In this document: piece after piece, positions 16,131 to 24,362 of the stretch
How the letters are laid out: each line of letters opens with the position of its first letter
How positions within the stretch are numbered: position 1 is the stretch's first letter
Assembly (NCBI GenBank): GCA_963929535.1
Contig: CAWVIZ010000010.1
Span: forward strand, 372,001-436,000
Direction of reading: 5' to 3'
Length of the DNA stretch: 64,000 bases
Source of the DNA: Pullilachnospira sp963929535
GTDB taxonomy: Bacteria > Bacillota > Clostridia > Lachnospirales > Lachnospiraceae
The notes under the pieces: generated by a model
Seen by the model: the letters and a program-made list of their open reading frames with translations, nothing else
Database searches by the model: none
What the model was told of the DNA's origin: nothing
Translations under genes and position numbers: made by a program

Positions 16131-17160
16131 ATGGGAGAAAGACCTTTGATTTTTTCATGTGGATGTGAATGCGGCTTACCTGTCCTGGGAAGCGGTATAC
16201 CGGATACGCCATCTGGGAGGAAGGGAGGATCTGCGGCTGCAGGCTTCCGCCGTAGGAGGAGATGCCGCGCTTCGCAGGGGGATCATTCTGGCAAAATCCA
16301 TCCCGGCAGGCGAAATGGGGGTAAAAACAGGGGAAACTATTTTTCAGGCCAGAGAGAAATGCCCCCATCTGAAGCTGGTGCCTCCCCACTATCAGCTGTA
16401 CCAGAGATGTTCCCAGGCTTTGATGGCGCTTTTGGGAGAATATACCGACCGGGTGGAGCGTCTGTTCTTTGCGGGACCGGCCTCTGTCAGGCGGCTGAAA
16501 ACCCTGGGGATCACCACGGTAGGGCAGCTGGCCCGTACAGATCCGGGGATCTTAAAAAGTCATCTGAAAAAACAGGGGGAAGTCCTCTGGGCTTTTGCCA
16601 ACGGTCTGGACGGAGAACCTGTGAGGGATCATCCTCCCAAACAAAAAGGATACGGCAGCAGCACCACTGCACCCCGGGATCTGAGAAGCCGGCAGGATGC
16701 CATGCTGGTGCTTCTGGGGCTGGCGGAAACGCTGGGGAGCCGGCTGAGAGAGGACGGGGTGCAGGTCCGGGTACTGGCGGTGCATGTGACGGACTGGGAA
16801 TTTGCCGGACGTTCCCATCAGAAGACGCTGGAGGACCCCACGGATCTGGCTGGTGAGATTTACCGGCAGGCGGCGGATCTGTTTGACCGGATGTGGGACG
16901 GAACACCTGTCAGAAAACTGGGAATCCATGCGGGCCGGGTGTGTCCCCGCCGGCAGACAAGGCAGAGATCGCTGTTTGGCCCCGATTATGAGAAATGGGA
17001 GAGGGCGGAACGGGCAGTGGACAGGATCCGGTCAGAATATGGGATCGATGCGGTGAAACGGGCAGTATTTCTCAGGCCGCCCTTTCCGGTGGATCATATG
17101 AGCGGAGGCATCAGCAGGGAGCGGAGAACTGTGGACTATGAAAAAGAGAAGGTGAGGTGA
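16131..17160 (+). pseudogene. Y-family (UmuC/DinB-type) DNA polymerase, catalytic core deleted
   Basis: Reads M-G-E-R-P-L-I-F from ATG 16131 (behind GGAAGGAG), then a run of six T (16150-16155) shifts the frame; one T fewer gives the family start F-H-V-D-V-N-A-A-Y-L-S-W. The body then matches Y-family polymerases (V-V/A-G-G-D, G-I-I-L-A-K-S-I-P-A, K-T-G-E-T) up to E-Y-T-D-R-V-E, where about 100 residues are absent, including the S-V-D-E catalytic motif, and it resumes in frame at L-F-F-A-G-P-A-S. The thumb (I-T-T-V-G-Q-L-A) and little finger (G-S-S-T-T, L-A-E-T-L-G-S-R-L) are intact. It cannot polymerise DNA. The shorter frame from GTG 16159 may still be translated. Confidence 0.8.
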
Positions 17161-17166
17161 CGGCGG

Positions 17167-17535
17167 ATGGCATTTGGAGCGGAACGCATGCTTCTGCGGA
17201 CGGAGGCGCTTCCCACCGGGCACATCCGCCGGGCGATGCGGGAGGCGGCGGTGGAGTGCTGGTTTACCGCCGGCGGCCGGGCCATGCCCCTGATGATGAA
17301 GGTGCGGGATGAAGAGCAGCAGATCCGGAAAATTTCGGATATCCGGGTGCTGAGACGGGAAAAGCGCAATTACGCGGGGATTCCGGCATGGGAATACCGG
17401 TGCCGCGGGCGGGCAGGGGAGCGGGAGGAAGAATTCCTGCTGCTGTTTTATCCGGAGGACTGCCGCTGGAAGGTACTGGGGCTGGAAGGTCCGCAGTGTG
17501 ATCCGGAAAGCGCTGGATGCCGGCACGGGCGTTAA
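17167..17535 (+). CDS. hypothetical protein downstream of the Y-family polymerase
   Basis: 122 aa, basic and arginine-rich at the N-terminus (R-T-E-A-L-P-T-G-H-I-R-R-A-M-R-E-A), with a beta-rich C-terminal half (E-E-F-L-L-L-F-Y-P-E-D-C-R-W-K-V-L-G-L). No family recognised with certainty. It begins 6 bp after the polymerase stop, behind GAAGGTGAGG, and so is probably co-transcribed under the same LexA box; a role as a damage-response accessory protein is inferred from position only. Confidence 0.6.
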   Translation: MAFGAERMLLRTEALPTGHIRRAMREAAVECWFTAGGRAMPLMMKVRDEEQQIRKISDIRVLRREKRNYAGIPAWEYRCRGRAGEREEEFLLLFYPEDCRWKVLGLEGPQCDPESAGCRHGR

Positions 17536-17555
17536 GCGCCATCGAAGGTGTTATT

Positions 17556-18017
17556 TTATCCGCGCCTTCCCGGGCGGCTCATTACAAAGTTGGTGAGACT
17601 GATCTGAGAGCGCTCCACCTGCTGGCTGCGGACTACGCGATATCCCCGCTTTTCGAAAAAAGGTCTGGCGGTAATGGAGGCGTGCACGGTATAGGAAGGG
17701 GCGGGAACGGAACGTTCCAGATGATCGCATATGGCAGTGGCGATTCCCCTGCCCTGAAAGTCCCTGTGGACATAAAGGCGGTCCAGGTATCCGTGGGCGT
17801 CCATATCCCCGAATCCCACGATCCTGCCGTTCTCCTGGGCCACCACCGTCAGGTGCTCCAGAAAGGAACGGTCCCAGGCTGCCAGATCCCTTTGGCGGGG
17901 AGCCCAGGCATCCAGCTGCTTTGGTGTGTAGTCCCGGGCGTTCACCGTGTGTACTGTGTCATAAAACAGACAGGCCATTTCCCGGCTGTCTTCGCTGCGA
18001 TAAGGTCTTAAGATCAT
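17556..18017 (-). CDS. GNAT-family N-acetyltransferase
   Basis: 153 aa. A complete GNAT fold: M-I-L-R-P-Y-R-S-E-D start, D-R-L-Y-V-H-R-D-F-Q-G-R-G-I-A-T-A-I as the acetyl-CoA loop (motif A, R/Q-x-x-G-x-A), and A-R-P-F-F-E-K-R-G-Y as motif B. Resembles the YafP/YitI-like small acetyltransferases. The ATG at 18017 follows AGGAGG-type sequence. It converges with the hypothetical gene at 17167. Acceptor substrate unknown. Confidence 0.88.
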   Translation of the reverse strand: MILRPYRSEDSREMACLFYDTVHTVNARDYTPKQLDAWAPRQRDLAAWDRSFLEHLTVVAQENGRIVGFGDMDAHGYLDRLYVHRDFQGRGIATAICDHLERSVPAPSYTVHASITARPFFEKRGYRVVRSQQVERSQISLTNFVMSRPGRRG

Positions 18018-18275
18018 AGAAATCCTCCTGGTGCCAGGCGCTGTTGCTGAAAATGCGCAGTATTGCCTGGAAATACCGTGATAAAAACTGGTATCTGCCG
18101 CTCAGTATACGGTGAAAAAACAGAAACGTCAAGTGGGAGCGGCCTGCCGTTTCCGGTTTCACGGCCACAGGTATTCTGCGGAAGGAAGAACCGCTTCCGG
18201 ATTTTTCAAAATTCGGAAAAAACAGGATTGCCGAATGTCCGGCGCAATGGTATGATGGGACAATGTAGAAGAATG

Positions 18276-18309
18276 GTGACAGTGAAGCCGGAGGGCTGAG
18301 CTGCAGCGG
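18276..18309 (+). repeat. family A repeat core
   Basis: GACAGTGAAGCCGGAGGGCT followed by GAGCTGCAGCGG: the conserved right-end palindrome of family A. No matching left end was found, so this is a partial copy, about 75 bp before the MATE start. Confidence 0.65.
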
Positions 18310-18383
18310 ATAATGAACTGTTGCAGCGGCGGAGACGTTTCAGCGTTTGCCGGTTACTGAAAATGAGAGCGGGGAGAACAACT

Positions 18384-19709
18384 ATGACAAATGATATGAC
18401 CACAGGAAGTCCTGTGAAGCTGATCATCCGATTCATGATTCCCATGTGTCTGGGGAATATTTTCCAGCAGTTTTATAACATTGCGGATTCCATTGTAGCC
18501 GGCCAGTTTATCGGGGTGGACGCCCTGGCGGCCATTGGAAGCACGGGATCCCTGATCTTTCTGGTGACCGGGTGGCTCAACGGGCTGACCAGCGGTTTTG
18601 CCATCTGGGTGTCCCAGTGCTTTGGGGCAAAGAAGCTGGAGGACATGCGCCGTTATGTGGCCATGTCCATCTATCTCTGCGTGGCCTTTACCCTGGTGAT
18701 GACGGTGGGTCTCTTGATCGCCAACGAATCCATTCTGCGGCTGATGAACGCGCCGGAAGATCTGATGGGAGATATCCGGGCATATATGACGGCCATATAC
18801 GGCGGTCTGGCTGCAACGTGCGCCTATAACGCTCTGGCGGCCGTTCTGAGAGCTTTGGGAGACAGCAGATCTCCCTTATATTTCCTGATCATTTCTGCTC
18901 TGCTGAACGTGGTGCTGGATATTGTATTTATCGTGGTGTTCCAGATGGGAGTTGAAGGCTGCGGATACGCCACGGTGATCGCCCAGGGAGTTTCCGCCCT
19001 GCTGTGCCTGGTCTATATCGTGAAAAAGTATAAAGTCCTGAGACTTCAGAGGGAGGACTTCCGGCCGGAGTTCGGTATTATCCGCCGCCTTCTGGCGCTG
19101 GGACTTCCCATGGGCCTGCAGTTTTCCATCACGGCCATAGGAACGATCATTGTGCAGAGCGCCATTAACGTGTACGGCGCGGTTTATATGGCAGGTTTTT
19201 CCGCTGCGGGAAAGATCCAGAATATCATCAGTACGGTATTCGTATCCTTCGGCGCCACCGTGGCCACCTATGTGGGGCAGAACCGGGGAGCCGGCCGGAT
19301 GGACCGGGTGAGAAAGGGAGTCTGGATGACACAGGGGATGATCCTGCTGTGGAGCGTGGTGATGATGGCGCTGATCTATTTCTTTGGGAAATACATGATA
19401 TGGCTGTTTGTAAGTCCATCGGAAACGGATGTGGTGGCTGCGGCGGAGACGTATTTCCGGACAGTAGTATGGGCATATCCGTTTCTTGGAAGCATCTATC
19501 TTTACCGGAACGGTCTGCAGGGAATGGGTTACGGTCTGGTACCCATGCTGGGCGGCGTTTTTGAGCTGGCAGCCCGGGCAGGTATCGTATTTCTGGTATC
19601 GGGAAAGACCAGCTTTGCGGGCGTATGTCTGTCGGATCCCGCGGCCTGGGTCGCAGCGCTGATCCCGCTGGTTCCCTATTACTTCTGGGTCATGAGAAAA
19701 AAACGGTAA
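18384..19709 (+). CDS. MATE-family efflux transporter
   Basis: 441 aa, about 12 transmembrane helices. The NorM/DinF-type signature is clear: M-C-L-G-N-I-F-Q-Q-F-Y-N-I-A-D-S-I-V-A-G near the N-terminus and G-L-P-M-G-L-Q-F-S-I-T-A-I-G in the second half. Differs clearly from the MATE at 11922 and belongs to the VmrA-like branch common in Clostridia. The ATG at 18384 lies behind GAGAGCGGGGAG; upstream in-frame ATGs (18321, 18363) are not preceded by a ribosome site. No regulator is adjacent. Substrate unknown. Confidence 0.92.
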   Translation: MTNDMTTGSPVKLIIRFMIPMCLGNIFQQFYNIADSIVAGQFIGVDALAAIGSTGSLIFLVTGWLNGLTSGFAIWVSQCFGAKKLEDMRRYVAMSIYLCVAFTLVMTVGLLIANESILRLMNAPEDLMGDIRAYMTAIYGGLAATCAYNALAAVLRALGDSRSPLYFLIISALLNVVLDIVFIVVFQMGVEGCGYATVIAQGVSALLCLVYIVKKYKVLRLQREDFRPEFGIIRRLLALGLPMGLQFSITAIGTIIVQSAINVYGAVYMAGFSAAGKIQNIISTVFVSFGATVATYVGQNRGAGRMDRVRKGVWMTQGMILLWSVVMMALIYFFGKYMIWLFVSPSETDVVAAAETYFRTVVWAYPFLGSIYLYRNGLQGMGYGLVPMLGGVFELAARAGIVFLVSGKTSFAGVCLSDPAAWVAALIPLVPYYFWVMRKKR

Positions 19710-19718
19710 CGGAAGCGC

Positions 19719-19747
19719 TTGCTTTTTGAACAATATCATGGTATACT
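19719..19747 (+). promoter_or_regulatory. promoter of queT
   Basis: TTGCTT (19719-19724), 17-bp spacer, TATACT (19742-19747). Transcription would start just before the pseudoknotted leader. Confidence 0.75.
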
Positions 19748-19769
19748 CTACCACATTGCATGACCCATC

Positions 19770-19848
19770 AAAACCAAGGTCTTTCAGGGTCTGCCGCCGA
19801 TTCCCGGCGTTAAATGAATCGTGTGTTCGAGACCTTCCACACGTAAAA
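19770..19848 (+). ncRNA. candidate preQ1 riboswitch (class II/III-like pseudoknot)
   Basis: AAGGTCT (19776-19782) is complementary to AGACCTT (19830-19836), which lies in the loop of a second hairpin, CGTGTG (19820-19825) / CACACG (19838-19843). That is an H-type pseudoknot. A GCCG/CGGC hairpin sits between. An A-rich tail (AAAACAAAACTAAAGGAG) containing the ribosome site follows directly. Position in front of a queuosine-precursor transporter and an about 80-nt pseudoknot fit preQ1-II or preQ1-III riboswitches; it is not preQ1-I. Class not proven by eye. Confidence 0.6.
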
Positions 19849-19873
19849 CAAAACTAAAGGAGAAAACTGAATC

Positions 19874-20386
19874 ATGAAAAACAAAGGTGTTTACAAAAGC
19901 GTGCTGTTTATGGTGTATGCTGCTGCCATTGCGGCAATCTACGTGGTGCTCACTGTGGTGTTCGCCCCCTTCAGCTTCGGGGAAGTGCAGATCCGCATAG
20001 CGGAAGCGCTGACGATCCTTCCGGTCTTTACTCCGGCGGCGGTGCCGGGGCTGTTTGTAGGATGCCTGATCGGCAATATGCTGGGCGGAGCGATCCTGCC
20101 GGATATCATTTTCGGAAGTCTGGCTACCCTGCTGGGCGCAGTGTTCACCTGGAAGCTGCGCAGGGCCCCCAGGTTTCTGGCTCCCCTGCCGCCTATTCTC
20201 TCCAACATCGTGATCGTTCCTTTCGTTCTGCGGATTGCTTACGGTGTGAATCTTCCCATTCCGTTTCTGATGCTGACGGTGGGAATCGGGGAAGTGATTT
20301 CCTGCGGAGTGCTGGGACTTTTGCTGGCATCTGCGCTGGAGAGGTACAAACATCAGATTTTCCGGACCGCACCTTCGGCAAAATAG
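19874..20386 (+). CDS. queT: QueT-type ECF transporter S component (queuosine precursor)
   Basis: 170 aa, six hydrophobic segments. The QueT signature is seen in V-F-A-P-F-S-F-G-E-V-Q-I-R-I-A-E-A-L-T-I-L-P and G-L-F-V-G-C-L-I-G-N-M-L-G-G-A-I-L-P-D. It would bind preQ1 or preQ0 in the membrane and work with a shared ECF energising module encoded elsewhere. The ATG follows AAAGGAGAAAACTGAATC. A pseudoknotted leader precedes it and an intrinsic terminator follows, so it is a single-gene unit. Confidence 0.9.
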   Translation: MKNKGVYKSVLFMVYAAAIAAIYVVLTVVFAPFSFGEVQIRIAEALTILPVFTPAAVPGLFVGCLIGNMLGGAILPDIIFGSLATLLGAVFTWKLRRAPRFLAPLPPILSNIVIVPFVLRIAYGVNLPIPFLMLTVGIGEVISCGVLGLLLASALERYKHQIFRTAPSAK

Positions 20387-20393
20387 AGAATCA

Positions 20394-20433
20394 TAAGCTG
20401 CTGCACTTGGAAACCGGTGCGGCAGCTTTTGTA
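20394..20433 (+). terminator. terminator of queT
   Basis: AAGCTGC-T-GCAC pairs with GGTGC-GGCAGCTT, followed by TTGT. The stem sits between queT and the next gene, whose ribosome site follows directly. Confidence 0.75.
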
Positions 20434-20459
20434 TTTACATGAAAAAGGGAGAACAGAAT

Positions 20460-21758
20460 ATGAACCGGATGATTATGGAACTATTGTGGCTTTTGCAGGT
20501 TTATTCGTTCCTGGGGTGGGTGATGGAGACCATTGTGGGCTCAGTAAAAAGAAGAAAATTTGTGAACCCGGGATTTTCCACCGGACCATTCTGTCTGGTC
20601 TACGGGATCGCCGCCGTACTGATGACGGTTGTATTTCAGGATCTGAAAAGCCATCCCGTTTTTCTGGTGCTGGGCTGCTCGATCCTGGGAACCACTGTGG
20701 AGTGGTATACGGGAAAGCTTCTGGAACGGTTCAACAGGCACAAGTGGTGGGATTATTCCAAAAAGAAATGGAATTTTGACGGGTATATCTGTTTTCAGTA
20801 TTCTCTGCTCTGGGGAATACTGGGAGCGCTGATCGTGAAGTATGTGAACGATGGGCTGACGGCTGTCTACAGGTTCCTCCCCGGCATTCTGGGGGAGGTC
20901 CTGGTGCTGGTGCTGGCAGGAATGATGGCTCTGGACCTTCTGGCTTCCGCCGCTGCTGTATTTCATATGAAGCGGAAGATGACCGTAGCCCGTCAGTGGA
21001 ATCTGCGGGTGGCAGTGCTGACCAGAAAGTTTGGGCTGTGGCTGATGGAAAAGGTGGGGCACCGTATGGAAAAGGCCTATCCCATCATCCTTGAAACTGC
21101 CCAGGAGCTTCAGAAAAAGGGAACCTTTGCGGAGGGCTGCGGATTTTACAAACTGTTCTGGATGTTTCTGATCGGGGCAGTGCTGGGAGATTTTGCCGAA
21201 ACCATTTTCTGCCGTTTCAGCATGGGAGAGTGGATGAGCCGCAGCAGTCTGGTGTGGGGACCCTTCAGTCTGGTATGGGGAGGAGCCATTGTCCTTGCCA
21301 CGGTACTGCTGTATAAGGACAGAACAAAACCGGACTGGCATATCTTTCTGGTGGGAACGCTTCTGGGAGGAGCTTATGAATATGCCTGCAGTGTGTTTTC
21401 CGAGCTGGCTTTCGGCCGGGTGTTCTGGGACTACAGCAACATCCCCTTTAATCTGGGAGGGCGGGTCAATCTGCTGTACTGCTTTTTCTGGGGAATCGCG
21501 GCGGTGGTATGGATCAAGGGACTGTATCCCGTATTTTCCCGGCTGGTGGAGAAGATTCCGGTACTGTGGGGATATGTGCTGACCTGGATCCTGCTGATCT
21601 TCCTGGTGGTGAACATGGCGGTGTCGGGACTGGCCATGCTGCGCTACGATTCCCGCTCAAAAGGGAAAGAGGCAAAGAGCGGCTGGGAAGAACTGATGGA
21701 TCGGTATTTTGACGATGAGAAGATGGAAAAGATCTATCCAAATGCTATTGTGAAATAG
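20460..21758 (+). CDS. CmpB-like membrane protein (putative ABC-transporter type IV family)
   Basis: 432 aa, with an internal duplication. Both halves begin with an F-L-G-W-V-M-E-T-I / F-A-E-T-I-F segment, followed by G-P-F-C-L-V-Y-G (half 1) or G-P-F-S-L-V-W-G (half 2) and then W-W-D-Y / F-W-D-Y-S-N-I-P-F-N, the pattern of the PF06541 family. Each half has about four helices. The name of the family is historical; no transport substrate is known. The ATG at 20460 is 8 nt behind AAAGGGAG; an ATG at 20439 in frame precedes that site. Strong terminator downstream. Confidence 0.75.
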   Translation: MNRMIMELLWLLQVYSFLGWVMETIVGSVKRRKFVNPGFSTGPFCLVYGIAAVLMTVVFQDLKSHPVFLVLGCSILGTTVEWYTGKLLERFNRHKWWDYSKKKWNFDGYICFQYSLLWGILGALIVKYVNDGLTAVYRFLPGILGEVLVLVLAGMMALDLLASAAAVFHMKRKMTVARQWNLRVAVLTRKFGLWLMEKVGHRMEKAYPIILETAQELQKKGTFAEGCGFYKLFWMFLIGAVLGDFAETIFCRFSMGEWMSRSSLVWGPFSLVWGGAIVLATVLLYKDRTKPDWHIFLVGTLLGGAYEYACSVFSELAFGRVFWDYSNIPFNLGGRVNLLYCFFWGIAAVVWIKGLYPVFSRLVEKIPVLWGYVLTWILLIFLVVNMAVSGLAMLRYDSRSKGKEAKSGWEELMDRYFDDEKMEKIYPNAIVK

Positions 21759-21786
21759 AGCTTTGTTGCGGTTTTTCCGTCAGGGT

Positions 21787-21841
21787 AAGGCCGGCTGTGT
21801 GCCCGCTGCGTATGGCAGTGCGGGATACAGCCGGCCTGGAT
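21787..21841 (+). terminator. strong terminator after the CmpB-like gene
   Basis: Long imperfect stem: AAGGCCGGCTGT...CCCGCTGC pairs with GCAGTGCGGG...ACAGCCGGCCT, followed by GGATTTTTC. It separates the + strand gene from the converging glycosyltransferase. Confidence 0.85.
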
Positions 21842-21874
21842 TTTTCTGGGAGGATCCAGTGGGATTTCTTTCTG

Positions 21875-23191
21875 TTACAGGTGAGAGAGAAAATCAGCAA
21901 TATTCTCCTGAGTTCTGGCTGTAAGCTCCTGATAAAGCTGCCTTTCGCTGGGGGAAAGGCTGGAAAGCCGGATAGAATCAAAGTCCTGCTCCACCAGATC
22001 AAAATCCTCCAGAATGGGAAACGCGTCCGGAAGGATGGAGAAGCTGGTCTGCTGTCTGGAGGCGGTTTTGGAAATCAGTCCTTTTTTGATCAGCTTCTGG
22101 ATCAGCGAGGAGGTTTTCTGGGGAGAATATCCGGCAAAATCCGACAGCTCCCGGATATCCCGGAATTCCCTGACAAAGTGGAAACAGTACAGCAGCATAC
22201 TCTCTTCCGGGGTGAGCTTGTGTTTTTTTGCTACGGTATGCAGCTGATATTCCAGCAGTTTTCGAAAACGGTAGGAATCCATGAGAAGGCCTCTGTCGGT
22301 GAGAGCCTGTCCGTGGATCCTTTTTTTTGCCTTCTCCAGCTTCTGGACACCGGGGAGGGGAAGGGGGATCACACTGCCATCCCTGGCAATGGAAAGGAAA
22401 AATTTGTAGATCTGAGGCCGGATATTTTTATAATCCTCCTGATCGTAAATATCCTTGTAAAATTCGTTGTAATATTCAAAAACGCTGATCTTCATCTTCA
22501 CAGCCCGGGTGAGACTGGCTCCGCTGCTCAGACTTCCTTTCCGTTTGACATAGTAGTAAAGAGGTGTCTGCAGGGCGTAGAATGTATGGGCATGGCGGAT
22601 GTATTCCAGATTGAACAGAAAATCTTCACACCAGTCGATACGGGGATCCATCCGGATCTTCTGGTTCTGGATGATTTTTCGCTTGTACAGCTTGTTCCAC
22701 AGTACGCCATAGTAAAAGTCCGCGGGATTTTCCATCATAAAGGCGGAAAATTCCTCTCTTGTCAGGACATGAGTTTCGCTGATGTCCCCTTTTCTGGAAA
22801 AATGATCTCCCGATACCCGGTAAAAATCAGAGATCACCAGATCGCAGCGGTTCATCTCCATGGAACGCACCAGCATCCGGGTAGCTTCCGGAGAGATCCA
22901 GTCATCACTGTCCACAAACTGGATATAAGTGCCTCTGGCCAGATCCAGTGCCTGGTTTCTGGTATCGGATACTCCGGTATTGGGCTTGTGAAGGACCCGT
23001 ACTCTGGGATCCCTGGAAGCATAGGAATCGCAGATGGATCCGGAATCGTCCGTGCTCCCATCGTCTGCCAGCAGCAGCTCAAAATTGCGGTATTCCTGTC
23101 CCAGAACACTGTCAATACAGCGGGGCAGATATTCCCCGGCGTTGTGGACCGGGATGATGATACTTACAAGCGCTTCTTCTGTTGTTTGCAT
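21875..23191 (-). CDS. family 2 glycosyltransferase fused to a MarR-like winged helix
   Basis: 438 aa. Residues 1-220 are a GT-A glycosyltransferase of family 2: V-S-I-I-I-P-V-H-N-A-G-E-Y-L, L-L-L-A-D-D-G-S-T-D-D-S-G, N-T-G-V-S-D-T-R-N-Q-A-L, and the D-x-D metal site in F-V-D-S-D-D-W-I; D-W-C-E-D-F-L-F-N-L fits the catalytic E-D. Residues about 310-438 look like a MarR winged helix: L-T-P-E-E-S-M-L-L-Y, I-R-E-L-S-D-F-A-G-Y-S-P-Q-K-T-S-S-L-I-Q-K-L-I-K-K-G-L-I-S-K, then the closing L-S-P-S-E-R-Q-L-Y-Q-E-L-T-A-R-T-Q-E-N. No transmembrane helices. The fusion is unusual; the second domain may bind DNA or simply mediate contacts. Single gene, ATG behind AGGAGGG. Confidence 0.8.
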   Translation of the reverse strand: MQTTEEALVSIIIPVHNAGEYLPRCIDSVLGQEYRNFELLLADDGSTDDSGSICDSYASRDPRVRVLHKPNTGVSDTRNQALDLARGTYIQFVDSDDWISPEATRMLVRSMEMNRCDLVISDFYRVSGDHFSRKGDISETHVLTREEFSAFMMENPADFYYGVLWNKLYKRKIIQNQKIRMDPRIDWCEDFLFNLEYIRHAHTFYALQTPLYYYVKRKGSLSSGASLTRAVKMKISVFEYYNEFYKDIYDQEDYKNIRPQIYKFFLSIARDGSVIPLPLPGVQKLEKAKKRIHGQALTDRGLLMDSYRFRKLLEYQLHTVAKKHKLTPEESMLLYCFHFVREFRDIRELSDFAGYSPQKTSSLIQKLIKKGLISKTASRQQTSFSILPDAFPILEDFDLVEQDFDSIRLSSLSPSERQLYQELTARTQENIADFLSHL

Positions 23192-23433
23192 GAAATCCCT
23201 CCTGAAGTAAATGGTTCGTATTCAGACCGCACGCAATCCGGCGGCGGTCTCCGTTACGCCGCCGGGCATACCAATTGTAACAGAAAAAGCAGATTCCTGC
23301 AATTTTGCCTGCCGGTGCTGCGGCAGTTCCCTCCTTGAGCCCAGGATCTGATGGCAGAACCGGCTTTCCGCTGCATATGCAGCTTCTGGTTACGACTTGC
23401 AGACAGAAATATTATCCTTCTCACAATTTGAAC

Positions 23434-23461
23434 TTGACAGAGCAGGGGAAGAGGATATAAA
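23434..23461 (+). promoter_or_regulatory. promoter of the TetR gene
   Basis: TTGACA (23434-23439), 16-bp spacer, TATAAA (23456-23461). Confidence 0.75.
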
Positions 23462-23476
23462 ATATAACAGTGATAT

Positions 23477-23489
23477 ATAACAGCGTTAT
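23477..23489. promoter_or_regulatory. inverted repeat, candidate TetR operator
   Basis: ATAAC-AGC-GTTAT, a perfect 5-bp inverted repeat with a 3-bp centre, 15 bp past the -10 box. A half-site-like TATAACAGTGATATA precedes it. The site overlaps the transcript start region, where a repressor would act. Confidence 0.45.
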
Positions 23490-23599
23490 GAAACGGCTCT
23501 CCGTTTTCAGGGAGACTTTCGGAAAGCGTGACGCTCCGGACTGGAGCAGCAGCGGTCCGGCAGGAGGACGGGAGTGAAAGAGAGGCAGGAGAGGAATTG

Positions 23600-24217
23600 G
23601 TGAAGGATACGGAACAGACAACACTGGATCTGATCCATGCGGCGGCCCGGGAGGAATTTCTTGAGAAGGGCTTCCGGTCCGCTTCTCTGCGGAATATCGT
23701 GAAGAAGGCGGGCGTGACTACAGGTGCCTTTTACGGATATTATTCCAGTAAAGAGGCTTTGTTTGAGGCGTTGGTGGGAGAGCAGTACCAGTATTTTATG
23801 AGCTGTTTCCGGAAGGCCCAGGAGGATTTTGCCGGACTTCCGGAGGAAGAACAGCCGGAAAATCTGAGTGACATTTCCGGCGCCTGTATGATGGAGATGC
23901 TCAGATACGCATACCGGCATCTGGATGCGTTCAAGCTGATCCTCTGCCGGTCGGAGGGAACCCGCTTTTCCGGTATGGTGGATGAGATGGTGGAGATCGA
24001 GACAAAGGGGACTCATGATTATCAGGAGGTCCTGAACCGGCTTGGACGGCCCAGCCCCGGTATCGATCCGCGGCTGGAGCACATTCTGATCACCGGAATG
24101 TTCAATGCCTTTTTTGAACTGATCATTCACGAGATGCCGCTGGAACAGGCGGAGATTTATCTGAAGGAGATGCGGATGTTCTATACCGCGGGATGGATGA
24201 AAATTATGGGGCAGTGA
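23600..24217 (+). CDS. TetR-family transcriptional regulator
   Basis: 205 aa. The N-terminal HTH is typical: T-L-D-L-I-H-A-A-A-R-E-E-F-L-E-K-G-F-R-S-A-S-L-R-N-I-V-K-K-A-G-V-T-T-G-A-F-Y-G-Y-Y-S-S-K-E-A-L-F. The ligand domain is helical without recognisable features. GTG at 23600 is preferred (AGGAG 7 nt upstream); TTG at 23597 is the alternative and a longer frame back to 23528 has no ribosome site. It lies 145 bp before the ABC exporter pair on the same strand and probably represses it. Confidence 0.88.
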   Translation: MKDTEQTTLDLIHAAAREEFLEKGFRSASLRNIVKKAGVTTGAFYGYYSSKEALFEALVGEQYQYFMSCFRKAQEDFAGLPEEEQPENLSDISGACMMEMLRYAYRHLDAFKLILCRSEGTRFSGMVDEMVEIETKGTHDYQEVLNRLGRPSPGIDPRLEHILITGMFNAFFELIIHEMPLEQAEIYLKEMRMFYTAGWMKIMGQ

Positions 24218-24362
24218 TGCCTTATAATTTTTCACTAAAGGTTAGTTTAGACTAACGTATTCCGGAAAGTTCTGATTTGGGATATGGGAAGCTGACTGCA
24301 GCAGTTTCTGTATCATAAAAGGTGTCTTAGGAAACGTATTTTCATAAAAAGGAGGTTTCGCT

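Larger units (their letters stand above)
23192..23599. other. 408-bp divergent intergenic region
   Basis: Between the glycosyltransferase and the TetR gene. Holds the TetR promoter (23434-23461) and inverted repeat (23477-23489). A GC-rich stem (GGCGGCG...CGCCGCC) lies at about 23240-23265. Nothing else recognised. Confidence 0.4.

Noticed and set aside
15981..16856. A 291-residue frame overlapping the polymerase remnant
   Set aside because: It follows the correct frame only for the first codons of the polymerase (M-G-E-R-P-L-I-F) and then reads the wrong frame, giving a Gly/Arg/Ser-rich product.
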